From: Planctomycetaceae bacterium
GTDB lineage: Bacteria > Planctomycetota > Planctomycetia > Pirellulales > Pirellulaceae
DNA: 14,684 bases
Direction: 5' to 3'
NCBI GenBank assembly: GCA_003506095.1
Contig: DNWZ01000021.1
Coordinates: forward strand, 13,604 to 28,287
Of this stretch, positions 1 through 8,810 are shown piece by piece. Below the pieces are notes generated by a model. The model was given only the letters and a program-made list of their open reading frames with translations. It was not told the DNA's origin and did not search any database. The position numbers and the translations under genes were made by a program. Within the stretch, counting starts at the first letter, position 1; the number at the start of each line of letters is the position of its first letter.

Positions 1-3000
1 TCGCGTCCGAAGCGATCGAACATCAGGAGGTTGCGTTTGAGCAGGTGGTTGCAAAATTAGCGACACAACGTGATCGCAGCCATTCGCCGCTTTTTCAGGC
101 GGCATTCGTGCTTCAAAATACACCGGATGCGTTGGTCGCAGCCGAAGGGTTGGCGATCCTGCCGATTGCGGTTGACAACGGCACAACCAAGTATGACTTG
201 ACATTATTCTTGTCTGAAATCGGCGGCATGTTCGGTGGCCACTTCGAGTACAGATCGTCATTGTTCCGTCCTGAAACTATCGATGGTTTCATCAACAGTT
301 TGGTTTTACTGTTGCAGGCCGGAATCGAATCGGCCGAGCAAGAGATTCAGCTTGGAATCGCTGCATCGGTCACGATTGATGATCTGCCAGTGCTGTCGCA
401 GGACGCCCAGGATCGAATTCTAAGTCGAAATGTTCGCGATGTTTTCGATGAACAATGGTCCCATTCGACTGTGCACGATTTGTTCATCCGATCCGTTGAG
501 CGAAACCCGAACTCGCCAGCGATTCGACATGGCGATCGCGAATTGTCTTACCAGCAATTCGATCAAAGGGTTCAGCAGATCGCGAGCGGTTTGCAGTCTT
601 CTGGTGTTGGTAAGGGTGATCGCGTATTGATTTATTTGCCACGTTCAATCGACCAAGTCGCATGCTTGTTCGCAGTGATGCGATGCGGTGCCGCGTTTGC
701 GCCGGTTGATACCCAGTTTCCGGTAAATCGTGTCGTTCAGATCGCGAAAGATCTCCAACCCAAGTTCATCATTAGCGATGAACCGACATTCGCGACCGAT
801 CGCGACATACTATTATCCGCTTCCGCCTGCTCGACCGTGGACGAATTGGCAGCCTGCTATGTCGGCAAGTTCAAAAGTGTGAAAGTCAGTCCTCGCGATT
901 TAGCGTATTTGATCTTTACCAGCGGATCGACTGGCACTCCCAAAGGTGTTGCAATCGAGCATCGTTCGATTTGCAACTTTACTCAAGGCTTTATTGAAGC
1001 GGTTGATTTAAAGCCATCCATGCGCTGTGCCTATTTGTTCTCACCTAGTTTCGATGGCGCGCTGGGCGATGTCTTCCCGCCTCTTGCAATTGGCGCAGCA
1101 ATCGAAGTCATCGATCAGGATGTGGTGCTTGATCCCGATCGGCTTGCGGATTACCTAACGCAACGAGAAATTGCGATGGTTGCGTTGACACCGGCGACTT
1201 TGGCAATGCTTCAGCCATCAAAGCTGCCGAACGTGCAGCGTTTGTTATCTGCAGGTGCGGCGCTCGCGGGTGAACTGGCCACCAAGTGGACTCGTTCGCA
1301 TCGATTGTTTAACGGTTATGGACCTACTGAATGTGCGGTCGGCGTTTCGATTCGCCGAATAACCGAAGAAGATTTGCCAGTTCCCTCGACTGGGCGGCCG
1401 CTGCCCAATACCCGGGTTTATGTTTTAGATTCGAAACTACGACCGGTTCCCGACGGAGTGATCGGGGAAGTTTATATCGGTGGCGTAGGGGTTGCGCGCG
1501 GATATTGGCGTCGTGATGATTTGACACAAAAGTCATTCATCCCCGATCCGTTTATTCATACTACACCGGTAGATATGCCGCGCATGTATCGAACTGGCGA
1601 CCTTGGGCACTGGAACCGACAAGGCAACTTGGAAATCGTCGGTCGGTGTGACGACCAGATAAAACTGCGTGGCTTTCGCATCGAACCGGGTGAAATTTCC
1701 GCAGTTCTTGACGGACTGCAAGGGGTACAGCAGTCTGCCGTTATCGCTTGGGGCGAAGATCATAGCGGCAACCTGGGCATTTCTGATGGCCAGCAAAAAG
1801 ACGCAGTGGGTAAGCGATTAGTCGCGTACATCGTCCCCGAACATCCAACGAGTCTTACAACTGGCCACAGTGCAGCTGTCGTTTCAGAGCTTGCGGATAT
1901 CGATCATGACGCGGAACGCGAGCATGTTGATAACTGGCGGCATCTGTTTGACCAAACCCAGCGCAGCAGCGCGGTTGTATTCGAACCTGAAGATGATTTT
2001 TCGCTTTGGACCAGCGTCATCACGGGGCGACCGATTCCGACTGACGAGATGCGATCGTGGGCCGAAGCGTCGGCATCGCGCATAAAGCGATTGAAGCCAC
2101 AGAGCGTTTTGGAAATCGGTTGCGGAACGGGATTGATTTTGCTGCGAATCGGCGACGTGATCCAAAAGTATCATGGGATCGATGTATTGCAGTCTGCGAT
2201 CGATGAACTTTCCAGTACGCTGGCGGCGCGTCCTGAACTCGCTTCGAAAGTTACTCTTGATTGTCGTACCGCTGACCAATTGGACGACTTGCCCGACGGC
2301 GCGTTCGATACGATCGTGCTCAACTCTGTTGCTCAGTATTTTCCGTCCCAGCAGTATTTGATTCGCGTTTTGCAGTCAGCTCAAAGGTTGCTTGCCCCAG
2401 GTGGTCGTATCTTCCTAGGCGATCTGAGAAACCTGCGTTTACACCGTCCATTCGCCATCGCGGCTGAGCTCTACAAGTGCAGCGACGAGCCGATCTCAGT
2501 AACACAATTTCGTGCTCGGGTACGCAACCGAATCGAACACGACGAAGAACTTCTGATCGACCCTGATTTGATGAGTTACCTATCGTGTCATCTCGATCGA
2601 CTCTGTGGTTCAACCACCGAGCTGAAAACCGCAATTGGTGACAACGAGTTGAATCGATTTCGCTTTGATGCTGTGTTGTGGTTCGATACGGAGCCAACAG
2701 TAGATTCGTCGGCCAAGTTGTTGACCGTCTGCAACGCGAACGTTCATCGCGAAGTGATTATCGATCGGATGCTGGCGGATGCCGATGATTCGCAACCGCT
2801 GTCAAGGCTGTTGTCCGAAGTCGATTCGATTATGTTGAACGCGTTCAAGCCATCGACGATTCGCGCCGCCGCGATCGATGCGGGGTTGGATTTGCGAATC
2901 GATTGGCATCCCGATTGTGACGATGCAATGCAAATCACCGCTTGCGAATCGATCAAGCCGATCGATCAACAACGTCTGCGCCGCCAATTTGGTTTGATCG

Positions 3001-4376
3001 AACATGAACTAGGGGCGTTCGATCGTCCTTCGTTACCACGTCAGTTCACCAACCGGCCGCTGCAACGCCGACGGTCGCTGCAATTGATTCAAACGCTGAA
3101 GAAAGAACTGCAGACGCGTTTGCCGTCTTATATGATTCCGTCTGCATTTGTCATCGTCGATCGTTTACCGCTGACCATTCAAGGAAAGCTTGATCGCAAC
3201 GCGTTGCCACCGCCGCCGACCCAACGGGAAACGCTTTCTTCATCTGAAGCGAAACCGGTTACTGCGACTCAGCAAGTACTCGTCCAGATCTGGGAGGATT
3301 TGTTGGAGGTTTCCCCGATTGGTATCGATGACGACTTCTTTGATCTCGGTGGCCACAGCATGTTGGCTGTCCGGATGGTCGCTCAAGTACAACAACAAAC
3401 TGGTAAGACGTTGCCTTTGTCAGCGCTGTTTCGCAAGCCGACTGTTGAGCAACTGGCTGACTTGCTGGACCAGTCACAGTCAGAGGAGAATTCATTGGTT
3501 GTACCGCTAAGCGTTGGCGGTAGCGAAGACCCGATATTCTGCATTCATCCTGCCGGCGGTACCGTATTTTGTTATCGCGAATTGGCTCAGTTTTTTGCCG
3601 GGCAACGTAGCGTCTTTGGCATTCAGGCCCGTGGTCTTGATGGACGCCAATCGCCGCATGCGACATTGCAGGAAATGGCAACTGATTATGCCGATGCGAT
3701 CATTGCGGCTGTTCCGAGCGGACCCATTCATTTGGTCGGATGGTCGTTGGGCGGCAACATCGCCTATGAAGTCGCGCGGCAATTGCGAGGCATTGGGCGT
3801 CGCGTCGGCATGTTGGCACTGCTTGACTCCGGAATGCTGGCTGCGGAAGACAAAATCAGCGAAGACAATTTCTTGCCGCTGATCGCAGCCTTGTTTCCAG
3901 GACAAAACCATCAGTCACTGGAAGAATTGCGTCAAAAGCCTCCCGGCGAGCAACTGGCCTATTTTATCAATCAAGCGGCGAAAGCCGGGATTGTTCCCGA
4001 TGATGAATCATTGGTCGGTCCCCATGTATTCGATGTGTTTCAAGCTAACGTCAAAGCGGTTCATGATTACCAGCCGAGCGAATACGCAGGTCAATTGCTT
4101 TTGCTTCGTCCCGGCGACCAAATTCGCACTTCAGCATTGTTTGACGATCAATGCCTCGGCTGGTCCAAGATGGTCGGTTCTGTTGAACTCGCTACGGTAA
4201 CGGGAGACCATGCACATATGTTGCAACAGCCCGCAGTATCAGAAATCGCAAGCCATTTGAATCAATACCTGATCGCGTCTAGATCTGAATCCAAGCCCGC
4301 CAGTATCTATCCGAACGTATCTCAGCCAAGCATCGACAGCGATCTCACATCGCTGAATGGCTGCCAATCAAACTAG
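1..4376 (+). CDS. Nonribosomal peptide synthetase, termination module C-A-MT-PCP-TE (5' partial)
   Basis: The frame is open from base 3, and the residues before the first GTG (base 45) match the end of a condensation domain, so the gene starts left of the window. Residue numbers here count from base 45. Residues 1-110 are the condensation-domain C-terminus (SPLFQAAFVLQN). The adenylation domain shows A3 FTSGSTGTPKG (near 291), A5 NGYGPTE (423), A7 YRTGDL, A8 GRCDDQIKLRGFRIEPGE (533) and A10 with Lys1048. A SAM-dependent methyltransferase is inserted between A8 and A10 (about 620-990; motif I VLEIGCGTG at 688; LNSVAQYFP near 759). A carrier domain follows (LGGHS, phosphopantetheine Ser1105), then a thioesterase with GWSLG (Ser1234), Asp1261 and GDH (His1389). 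The module would select one amino acid, probably N-methylate it, condense it and release the product as acid or macrocycle. The insertion layout resembles cyanobacterial NRPSs. The role of the last 35 residues is unknown. Confidence 0.96.
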   Translation, partial: ASEAIEHQEVAFEQVVAKLATQRDRSHSPLFQAAFVLQNTPDALVAAEGLAILPIAVDNGTTKYDLTLFLSEIGGMFGGHFEYRSSLFRPETIDGFINSLVLLLQAGIESAEQEIQLGIAASVTIDDLPVLSQDAQDRILSRNVRDVFDEQWSHSTVHDLFIRSVERNPNSPAIRHGDRELSYQQFDQRVQQIASGLQSSGVGKGDRVLIYLPRSIDQVACLFAVMRCGAAFAPVDTQFPVNRVVQIAKDLQPKFIISDEPTFATDRDILLSASACSTVDELAACYVGKFKSVKVSPRDLAYLIFTSGSTGTPKGVAIEHRSICNFTQGFIEAVDLKPSMRCAYLFSPSFDGALGDVFPPLAIGAAIEVIDQDVVLDPDRLADYLTQREIAMVALTPATLAMLQPSKLPNVQRLLSAGAALAGELATKWTRSHRLFNGYGPTECAVGVSIRRITEEDLPVPSTGRPLPNTRVYVLDSKLRPVPDGVIGEVYIGGVGVARGYWRRDDLTQKSFIPDPFIHTTPVDMPRMYRTGDLGHWNRQGNLEIVGRCDDQIKLRGFRIEPGEISAVLDGLQGVQQSAVIAWGEDHSGNLGISDGQQKDAVGKRLVAYIVPEHPTSLTTGHSAAVVSELADIDHDAEREHVDNWRHLFDQTQRSSAVVFEPEDDFSLWTSVITGRPIPTDEMRSWAEASASRIKRLKPQSVLEIGCGTGLILLRIGDVIQKYHGIDVLQSAIDELSSTLAARPELASKVTLDCRTADQLDDLPDGAFDTIVLNSVAQYFPSQQYLIRVLQSAQRLLAPGGRIFLGDLRNLRLHRPFAIAAELYKCSDEPISVTQFRARVRNRIEHDEELLIDPDLMSYLSCHLDRLCGSTTELKTAIGDNELNRFRFDAVLWFDTEPTVDSSAKLLTVCNANVHREVIIDRMLADADDSQPLSRLLSEVDSIMLNAFKPSTIRAAAIDAGLDLRIDWHPDCDDAMQITACESIKPIDQQRLRRQFGLIEHELGAFDRPSLPRQFTNRPLQRRRSLQLIQTLKKELQTRLPSYMIPSAFVIVDRLPLTIQGKLDRNALPPPPTQRETLSSSEAKPVTATQQVLVQIWEDLLEVSPIGIDDDFFDLGGHSMLAVRMVAQVQQQTGKTLPLSALFRKPTVEQLADLLDQSQSEENSLVVPLSVGGSEDPIFCIHPAGGTVFCYRELAQFFAGQRSVFGIQARGLDGRQSPHATLQEMATDYADAIIAAVPSGPIHLVGWSLGGNIAYEVARQLRGIGRRVGMLALLDSGMLAAEDKISEDNFLPLIAALFPGQNHQSLEELRQKPPGEQLAYFINQAAKAGIVPDDESLVGPHVFDVFQANVKAVHDYQPSEYAGQLLLLRPGDQIRTSALFDDQCLGWSKMVGSVELATVTGDHAHMLQQPAVSEIASHLNQYLIASRSESKPASIYPNVSQPSIDSDLTSLNGCQSN

Positions 4377-4394
4377 GCTTTGTCCGAAAGATGG

Positions 4395-5978
4395 TCAATC
4401 GATTGAAATGGCGGGTAGCGTGAACTCGGTCTCACCACCTGCTGGCGGTTGAGCATTCTTTAACTGTGATTCCAAGACCGACACGTCGGCGTCAGACGGG
4501 TCAGAACCCCGCTTCGCTAATCTCGACTTCAGCTCTTCGGTTGGCGCATCGCAAACCAATATGCGGTATGGAACCTGGTGCTGGATGGCCAATTCTTGGA
4601 ACGGTTTGCGAAGATCCTGGCGCAAGAATGCCGCATCAACAATCACACCAAAACCACTTTGCAGGATTTCGTCTGCGATTGTAAGCAACCGTTGATAAGT
4701 CAACGTCGTCATTTCGCCACCGTACAATTGAGCCAAATCGGAATCAGCCGTTTTCTCGTAAGGATCGCGACATGCGATCAGTTTCCGTTGCACGTCCGAA
4801 CGCACTCGGAAAAAACCATGTGACTCAATCACCTTTCCTGATACGGTGGATTTCCCACTTCCGGAAAGGCCATAGGTGATCCATAGTTCGGGCGATGGCT
4901 TTTCTAGGATGCCTTGGGCGTAATCCAGGTATTGTCGCCCGGCGGGTGATAACCTTGGGTGGTCTGATTGTTCGCTGGACGATCTTGTTTGAACGCACTG
5001 TGTCTGGCGAATCATATCAACCTTCGCTCGCACCATCGCTCGATAGACTAAAAAGTATCGCAGCAGTCGCAAGCTTTCATAGTCGCCGGTTGTTTCGACA
5101 TAACGGTTCACCAAACGACGAGCGTGCGAACGATATCCGTGTTCACTCAATTCCATCGCCAAAAATGCGAGCTCATCCAACCCTTCGACCTGACAAAACG
5201 CGTCGTTAAACTCGACACCGTCAAACGGAACGAAACGTCCATCCAAGTACAGAATGTTGCCCAGATGCAGGTCGCCATGGCAGGCGATCACGCTGCCTTT
5301 GCGAGCACGGCGTTCCAACAACGGCTGCAACCGCTCAATCGAATCGAGCGTCCATTGCTTCATTCTGCTGGCTCGGTCATGATCGGGATCGTCGATCGAT
5401 AACTGGTCAAGCAGGTAGTTGCAATTATCGATCGCCGGATCGAGCGAGCCGGAACGAACCAGGGAATCGTGATAAGGTATTGAATCGAGACGTTGGTGCA
5501 AATGTCCGATCTCATCACCCAACGACTCGGCAACGATTGGTGTGATGATTCCCGTTTTTAACTGTTCGGCCAAAAGTGCCGACTGTGGAAACTGGTTCAT
5601 CATCACGGCATAGTCGACAATCGATTCTCCATCGCGACTTTGGTCATCAGTCGTACCAACACGCAGATTACCCTCGTGTTCGAAGATAGGCACTACAGAT
5701 CTGTAAATCGATTCTGCCCAAACAGTATTGATTTGCAATTCGCGGTCGCAATATTTTTTACGAAGCTGCAGCGTCGAGTAGTCGAGAAAATCAAGCCGAA
5801 GCGGTTTCTTCAGCTTATAAGCATACTGGCCCGTTAAAATCACCCACGAAATATGAGTCTCCAGAAGTTCAATCTGGTCGACCGAGTGCGGAAACTCCGC
5901 ACTCAACATTCGACTTCCAAAGGACGGCTGGGCGTCGTTGATCGTTTGATCATCCGCGCCCGAGCGATTGCCTGACAT
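4395..5978 (-). CDS. Bifunctional aminoglycoside-phosphotransferase-like / P-loop kinase fusion protein
   Basis: This 527-residue cytoplasmic protein has two parts. Residues about 25-330 resemble the aminoglycoside/choline kinase fold of the COG2187 type: CHGDLHLGN carries the catalytic HGD (His234-Asp236) and PFDGVEF supplies the second metal-binding Asp253. Residues about 362-520 are a small-molecule kinase-like P-loop domain (COG0645/AAA_33 type) with Walker A GLSGSGKST (370-378), RSDVQRK (393-399) and VIVDAAFLR (446-453). Two-domain proteins of this kind are widespread in bacteria, and their substrates are not established. No signal peptide is visible. The ATG at 5978 is preceded by only a weak AGG 8 bases upstream; Met24 is an alternative start. 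The gene lies 59 bp downstream of the ceramidase-like gene on the same strand and converges with the NRPS gene across 18 bp. Drug resistance should not be inferred from the domain name. Confidence 0.93.
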   Translation of the reverse strand: MSGNRSGADDQTINDAQPSFGSRMLSAEFPHSVDQIELLETHISWVILTGQYAYKLKKPLRLDFLDYSTLQLRKKYCDRELQINTVWAESIYRSVVPIFEHEGNLRVGTTDDQSRDGESIVDYAVMMNQFPQSALLAEQLKTGIITPIVAESLGDEIGHLHQRLDSIPYHDSLVRSGSLDPAIDNCNYLLDQLSIDDPDHDRASRMKQWTLDSIERLQPLLERRARKGSVIACHGDLHLGNILYLDGRFVPFDGVEFNDAFCQVEGLDELAFLAMELSEHGYRSHARRLVNRYVETTGDYESLRLLRYFLVYRAMVRAKVDMIRQTQCVQTRSSSEQSDHPRLSPAGRQYLDYAQGILEKPSPELWITYGLSGSGKSTVSGKVIESHGFFRVRSDVQRKLIACRDPYEKTADSDLAQLYGGEMTTLTYQRLLTIADEILQSGFGVIVDAAFLRQDLRKPFQELAIQHQVPYRILVCDAPTEELKSRLAKRGSDPSDADVSVLESQLKNAQPPAGGETEFTLPAISID

Positions 5979-6037
5979 TTTAAAAACCTAAGTCCGTGGT
6001 ATCTGTGTGATGGCCAATCGCAGCAATGCGGATCGGA

Positions 6038-8494
6038 TCATTTCAGCATCTGATCTAAAAAGCCGTATGCCTGCAACCTCGCATCGTCTGGAAAGTCGTG
6101 TTCGGCGTCTGGATAGACGACAACGAATCGGTCCTCGACACCCAACAGTTTATAAACCGCTCGGATACGTGGTTCGGCTTTCTTGACTCCATCGGCTACA
6201 AAGTTGCTGTCATGCAAGGGGCTGTTTGAGAAGAATGCACGTGGTGCGATCGCGGCGGCAACTTCATAAAAGTCGAACGGCATTTTATTGGGGTCCAATC
6301 CATGAAACTCGCGAATGCGGGGCATATAGCGATCGCTTGACCAACCCGCGATTTTTCCGCCATAGTAGTAATGGAACGGGTCCCACCCACAACTGGAAAC
6401 CACCGCTTTGATCCGGTCGTCAAAAACGCCCACGAACATGGAATTGTGACCTCCCAACGAATGGCCAATCGCGCCTATCCGCTGTGAATCGACGTCTTCG
6501 CGTTGCAGCAAGAGGTCGACACCGCGGCGATGATTGACAATTGCCGCCATCGATCCGGATACATACCGATCGGTGTGGAAATCGTAATCCGTCTGATCAC
6601 CAAACGATGGATAGTCGGGTGCCAGAACCACATAACCTCGCTCAGCAAGCTCCACCGCATAGTTGCGATTGGGCAATGGTCCTTCGCCAGCGACGACCAA
6701 TTTCCCAAGATTCGACGTGGGGTGCAACGCAAGGACTGCGGGGTACTTTGTCGCTCCACCAGCGGGTTGCCGTTTCGGCAAGTAGAGATGTGCGGATGCT
6801 TCGCGATTTACATCAACAGAGTAGCGAACCAATACGCGTTGGTAGCTGCCAAAATCTTTTGTCTCCAGTTCGCGAACCTCCAGTGGCGGCAGTTCATCGT
6901 TTGATGGCAAACGCCCCATCACCTGTTGCATCGATTCCAAAATGTCGGCTCGACGGCGATTCCAATCGTCGGCCGTTTTTACCGGTTGCAGTTTTCCCGC
7001 ATCATCTTGCCAAACCGTCAAATCCGAATGATCAGGGTACGTACGCGGCGCGATTGTTAGCGGTTTGTCTGCCGCTGGTCCGCCCAGGACGGCAACTTGC
7101 CGACGCACTTCGTTGACGATTGCATCTTCGCTGGACATCGCCCAAGCACTCGGCAATCCATAATAGACCATCGCACCAGCACCCTCATAACCACCTTCGG
7201 CAAGAACACGGCGGGAAGCGATGTATGCCATCACGTCGTTGCAATAACCGGCAACCCACGTTTTTCCGGCACCTAACTCTTGTTTTAATCGCAGCGAAAA
7301 ATCGACAACCACTTCTCCGCCAAGAAACACCCACATCGGTCCGTCACCCAGTCGCCACGTCTGAACCGGATAGGGATATGTCGCCGCCAATCCTCCGTTG
7401 AGATCCCACTGCTGAATCAACAATCTTGCACGGGCAGCCTCATAGCGATTCTGCGAGTTCGCCATCGCCATCAGTTTGTCACGACTGGGAAGATCGGCAA
7501 ACTCGAGCGGAATCTCGGCATATTGATTTTCGATACTGCCTTGGATCGGAATCAACGGACGCGCTAAGGCTTCGGCGACCGCGTTATCGATTGCTCCGCC
7601 ATACTGTTTTGCCAATTCAACTTCGCGTCGCGGCAGCGGATTTTGATCAGCACCACAACCGACCCACGTCATGGCAACGACGCCCGGATATCTTGCTTCG
7701 ATTGCGATTTGAGCATAACCGGGCCAATCGCCCGACCATTCATATCCCGACAGAACGGTTGCGTGACATGCATAACCACACAGAATCGCTCGCTTGTTTC
7801 CCTCGGTATCGGACACTACCAAAATCGGCAGGTCATGGTCGACAGGCCCGTTCAAGCGATCCGCTTGACGCAGTTCGGGAACGTCTTTTTCAGCGTTGTT
7901 GCGGCGGTTGACAGCAAACTTTGCACGTCCCCCGGTCCACTGGACCTTTGCAGGTTCTAGATCATCAATCGATCGTCCGATCACATCAACGATCTTATCG
8001 ATCAATTCCGTAGTATAAGATTCGACCAATTGCCATGACGCGTCGTCCATGAAGTACATCGCCTTAAGGTTTCGGCCTACGACAGGACCGCTATGTGTAT
8101 GCGATGTTGAAAGGGCGATCGATTGGCGGGGCAGTGAAAACTTCTCCTTCACCTTGTCGACAATGAACTGTGTTGTATCTCGATCGATTCCTACTAGGTC
8201 GAGTGTCACAATGACGGATCGATTTCCTTTTTCGTCTTCGATGGCCATTGACTTGGCCCAAAGCTCCGTCAGCTTCCCATCCGATGGTCGATCGCGAGAT
8301 CCATAGCCGGACATCCACATCGGTTTGGCTGGCGTAATCACTTCAGTGGCAATACCGACTTTCCAATCGGCAACTGCTGGCGTAGCGATCAACAGGCAAA
8401 CCGCCAGGAACAGCCAAGATGTTGAAAAAACATTCTTGGTGAACGAAAACTTGCCATCGGGCAGGAGGCGACGGACGCATGAGAAAAGCAGCAT
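6038..8494 (-). CDS. Secreted neutral-ceramidase-like domain fused to an alpha/beta-hydrolase (esterase-like) domain
   Basis: The 818-residue product starts with a long n-region and a signal peptide (hydrophobic 26-41, likely cleavage after AVA near 42), so it acts outside the cytoplasm. Residues about 43-470 resemble the neutral/alkaline non-lysosomal ceramidase N-terminal family: HTHSGP (132-137), ACHATV (His244), GGE (Glu394) and AYIAS (Tyr424) sit where the family places its zinc ligands. The family's nucleophile motif GDxSPN is replaced by GCGADQNP (279-286), with no Ser, so true ceramidase activity is doubtful. Residues about 500-818 form an alpha/beta hydrolase resembling dienelactone hydrolases and acetylxylan esterases, with GHSLG (Ser679), Asp762 in LHDSN and His799 in AEHDF as the likely triad. 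Substrates are unknown; cleavage of an amide and an ester on one polymer or lipid is a guess. No Shine-Dalgarno sequence is visible. The gene lies 316 bp downstream of the DUF1501 gene and probably has its own promoter. Confidence 0.9.
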   Translation of the reverse strand: MLLFSCVRRLLPDGKFSFTKNVFSTSWLFLAVCLLIATPAVADWKVGIATEVITPAKPMWMSGYGSRDRPSDGKLTELWAKSMAIEDEKGNRSVIVTLDLVGIDRDTTQFIVDKVKEKFSLPRQSIALSTSHTHSGPVVGRNLKAMYFMDDASWQLVESYTTELIDKIVDVIGRSIDDLEPAKVQWTGGRAKFAVNRRNNAEKDVPELRQADRLNGPVDHDLPILVVSDTEGNKRAILCGYACHATVLSGYEWSGDWPGYAQIAIEARYPGVVAMTWVGCGADQNPLPRREVELAKQYGGAIDNAVAEALARPLIPIQGSIENQYAEIPLEFADLPSRDKLMAMANSQNRYEAARARLLIQQWDLNGGLAATYPYPVQTWRLGDGPMWVFLGGEVVVDFSLRLKQELGAGKTWVAGYCNDVMAYIASRRVLAEGGYEGAGAMVYYGLPSAWAMSSEDAIVNEVRRQVAVLGGPAADKPLTIAPRTYPDHSDLTVWQDDAGKLQPVKTADDWNRRRADILESMQQVMGRLPSNDELPPLEVRELETKDFGSYQRVLVRYSVDVNREASAHLYLPKRQPAGGATKYPAVLALHPTSNLGKLVVAGEGPLPNRNYAVELAERGYVVLAPDYPSFGDQTDYDFHTDRYVSGSMAAIVNHRRGVDLLLQREDVDSQRIGAIGHSLGGHNSMFVGVFDDRIKAVVSSCGWDPFHYYYGGKIAGWSSDRYMPRIREFHGLDPNKMPFDFYEVAAAIAPRAFFSNSPLHDSNFVADGVKKAEPRIRAVYKLLGVEDRFVVVYPDAEHDFPDDARLQAYGFLDQMLK

Positions 8495-8810
8495 GGTGGG
8501 TCACACAATTGGGAGGGATATCCATTGGCAGGACGGCGACGCAGCACTTTTGCTTATCGCCCGTTATCACTTGTTATAACCTACCGACGTCTAGGCGGCG
8601 CAATGACTGTTGAAATGGCAGGTTATCGGCTTGTATTGCCCGTTTTTGGCGGACCATCTGCCGCTAGCCTACCCTGCGGCCAGTGTCCATGGCTGACGAG
8701 CGCCCGCCTGTGACACATCGCAAGGCAATTGATTGCTGTAACTTAAAGTTGCCGACGCTGTCCGTCGCGTGATGAGCGAGGTAAAAACGCGTGAAGAAAA
8801 CAGCTGCGAT
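8495..8810. other. 316-bp intergenic region with likely promoter for the ceramidase-like gene
   Basis: No coding frame here is convincing. The region lies downstream of the DUF1501 stop and upstream of the ceramidase-like start, both on the minus strand. It contains the 13-bp motif at 8570-8582, which is shared with the DUF1553-type gene. It also holds a 5-bp GC stem (8753-8757 with 8763-8767, 5-base loop) not followed by a T-run on either strand, and a small palindrome AACTTAAAGTT (8740-8750). The stem could be a weak terminator for the DUF1501 transcript, but the sequence alone does not establish that. Confidence 0.5.
8570..8582 (-). promoter_or_regulatory. Candidate promoter/operator motif AGGTTATAACAAG
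   Basis: On the minus strand this reads AGGTTATAACAAG and ends 75 bases before the ATG of the ceramidase-like gene. It contains a TATAAC that could serve as a -10 element. A copy matching at 11 of 13 positions lies 59 bases before the DUF1553-type gene (13737-13749), in the same orientation relative to its gene. No clear TTGACA-like -35 element stands at 16-18 bases. The regulatory role is inferred from position and recurrence only. Confidence 0.4.

Noticed and set aside
45..47. GTG at base 45 as the true start of the NRPS gene
   Set aside because: The frame is open upstream to the window edge and the upstream residues (EAIEHQEVAFEQ) match condensation domains, so the start lies outside.
4395..5978. 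Antibiotic self-resistance gene for the NRPS product
   Set aside because: The aminoglycoside-phosphotransferase-like fold fused to a P-loop kinase is a common housekeeping-type architecture, it is on the opposite strand, and nothing links it to the peptide.
6541..7116. 191-codon plus-strand open frame
   Set aside because: It is antisense to the secreted hydrolase fusion; its composition is typical of shadow frames.
8753..8767. Rho-independent terminator after the DUF1501 gene
   Set aside because: The stem has only 5 bp and no T-run follows on either strand.
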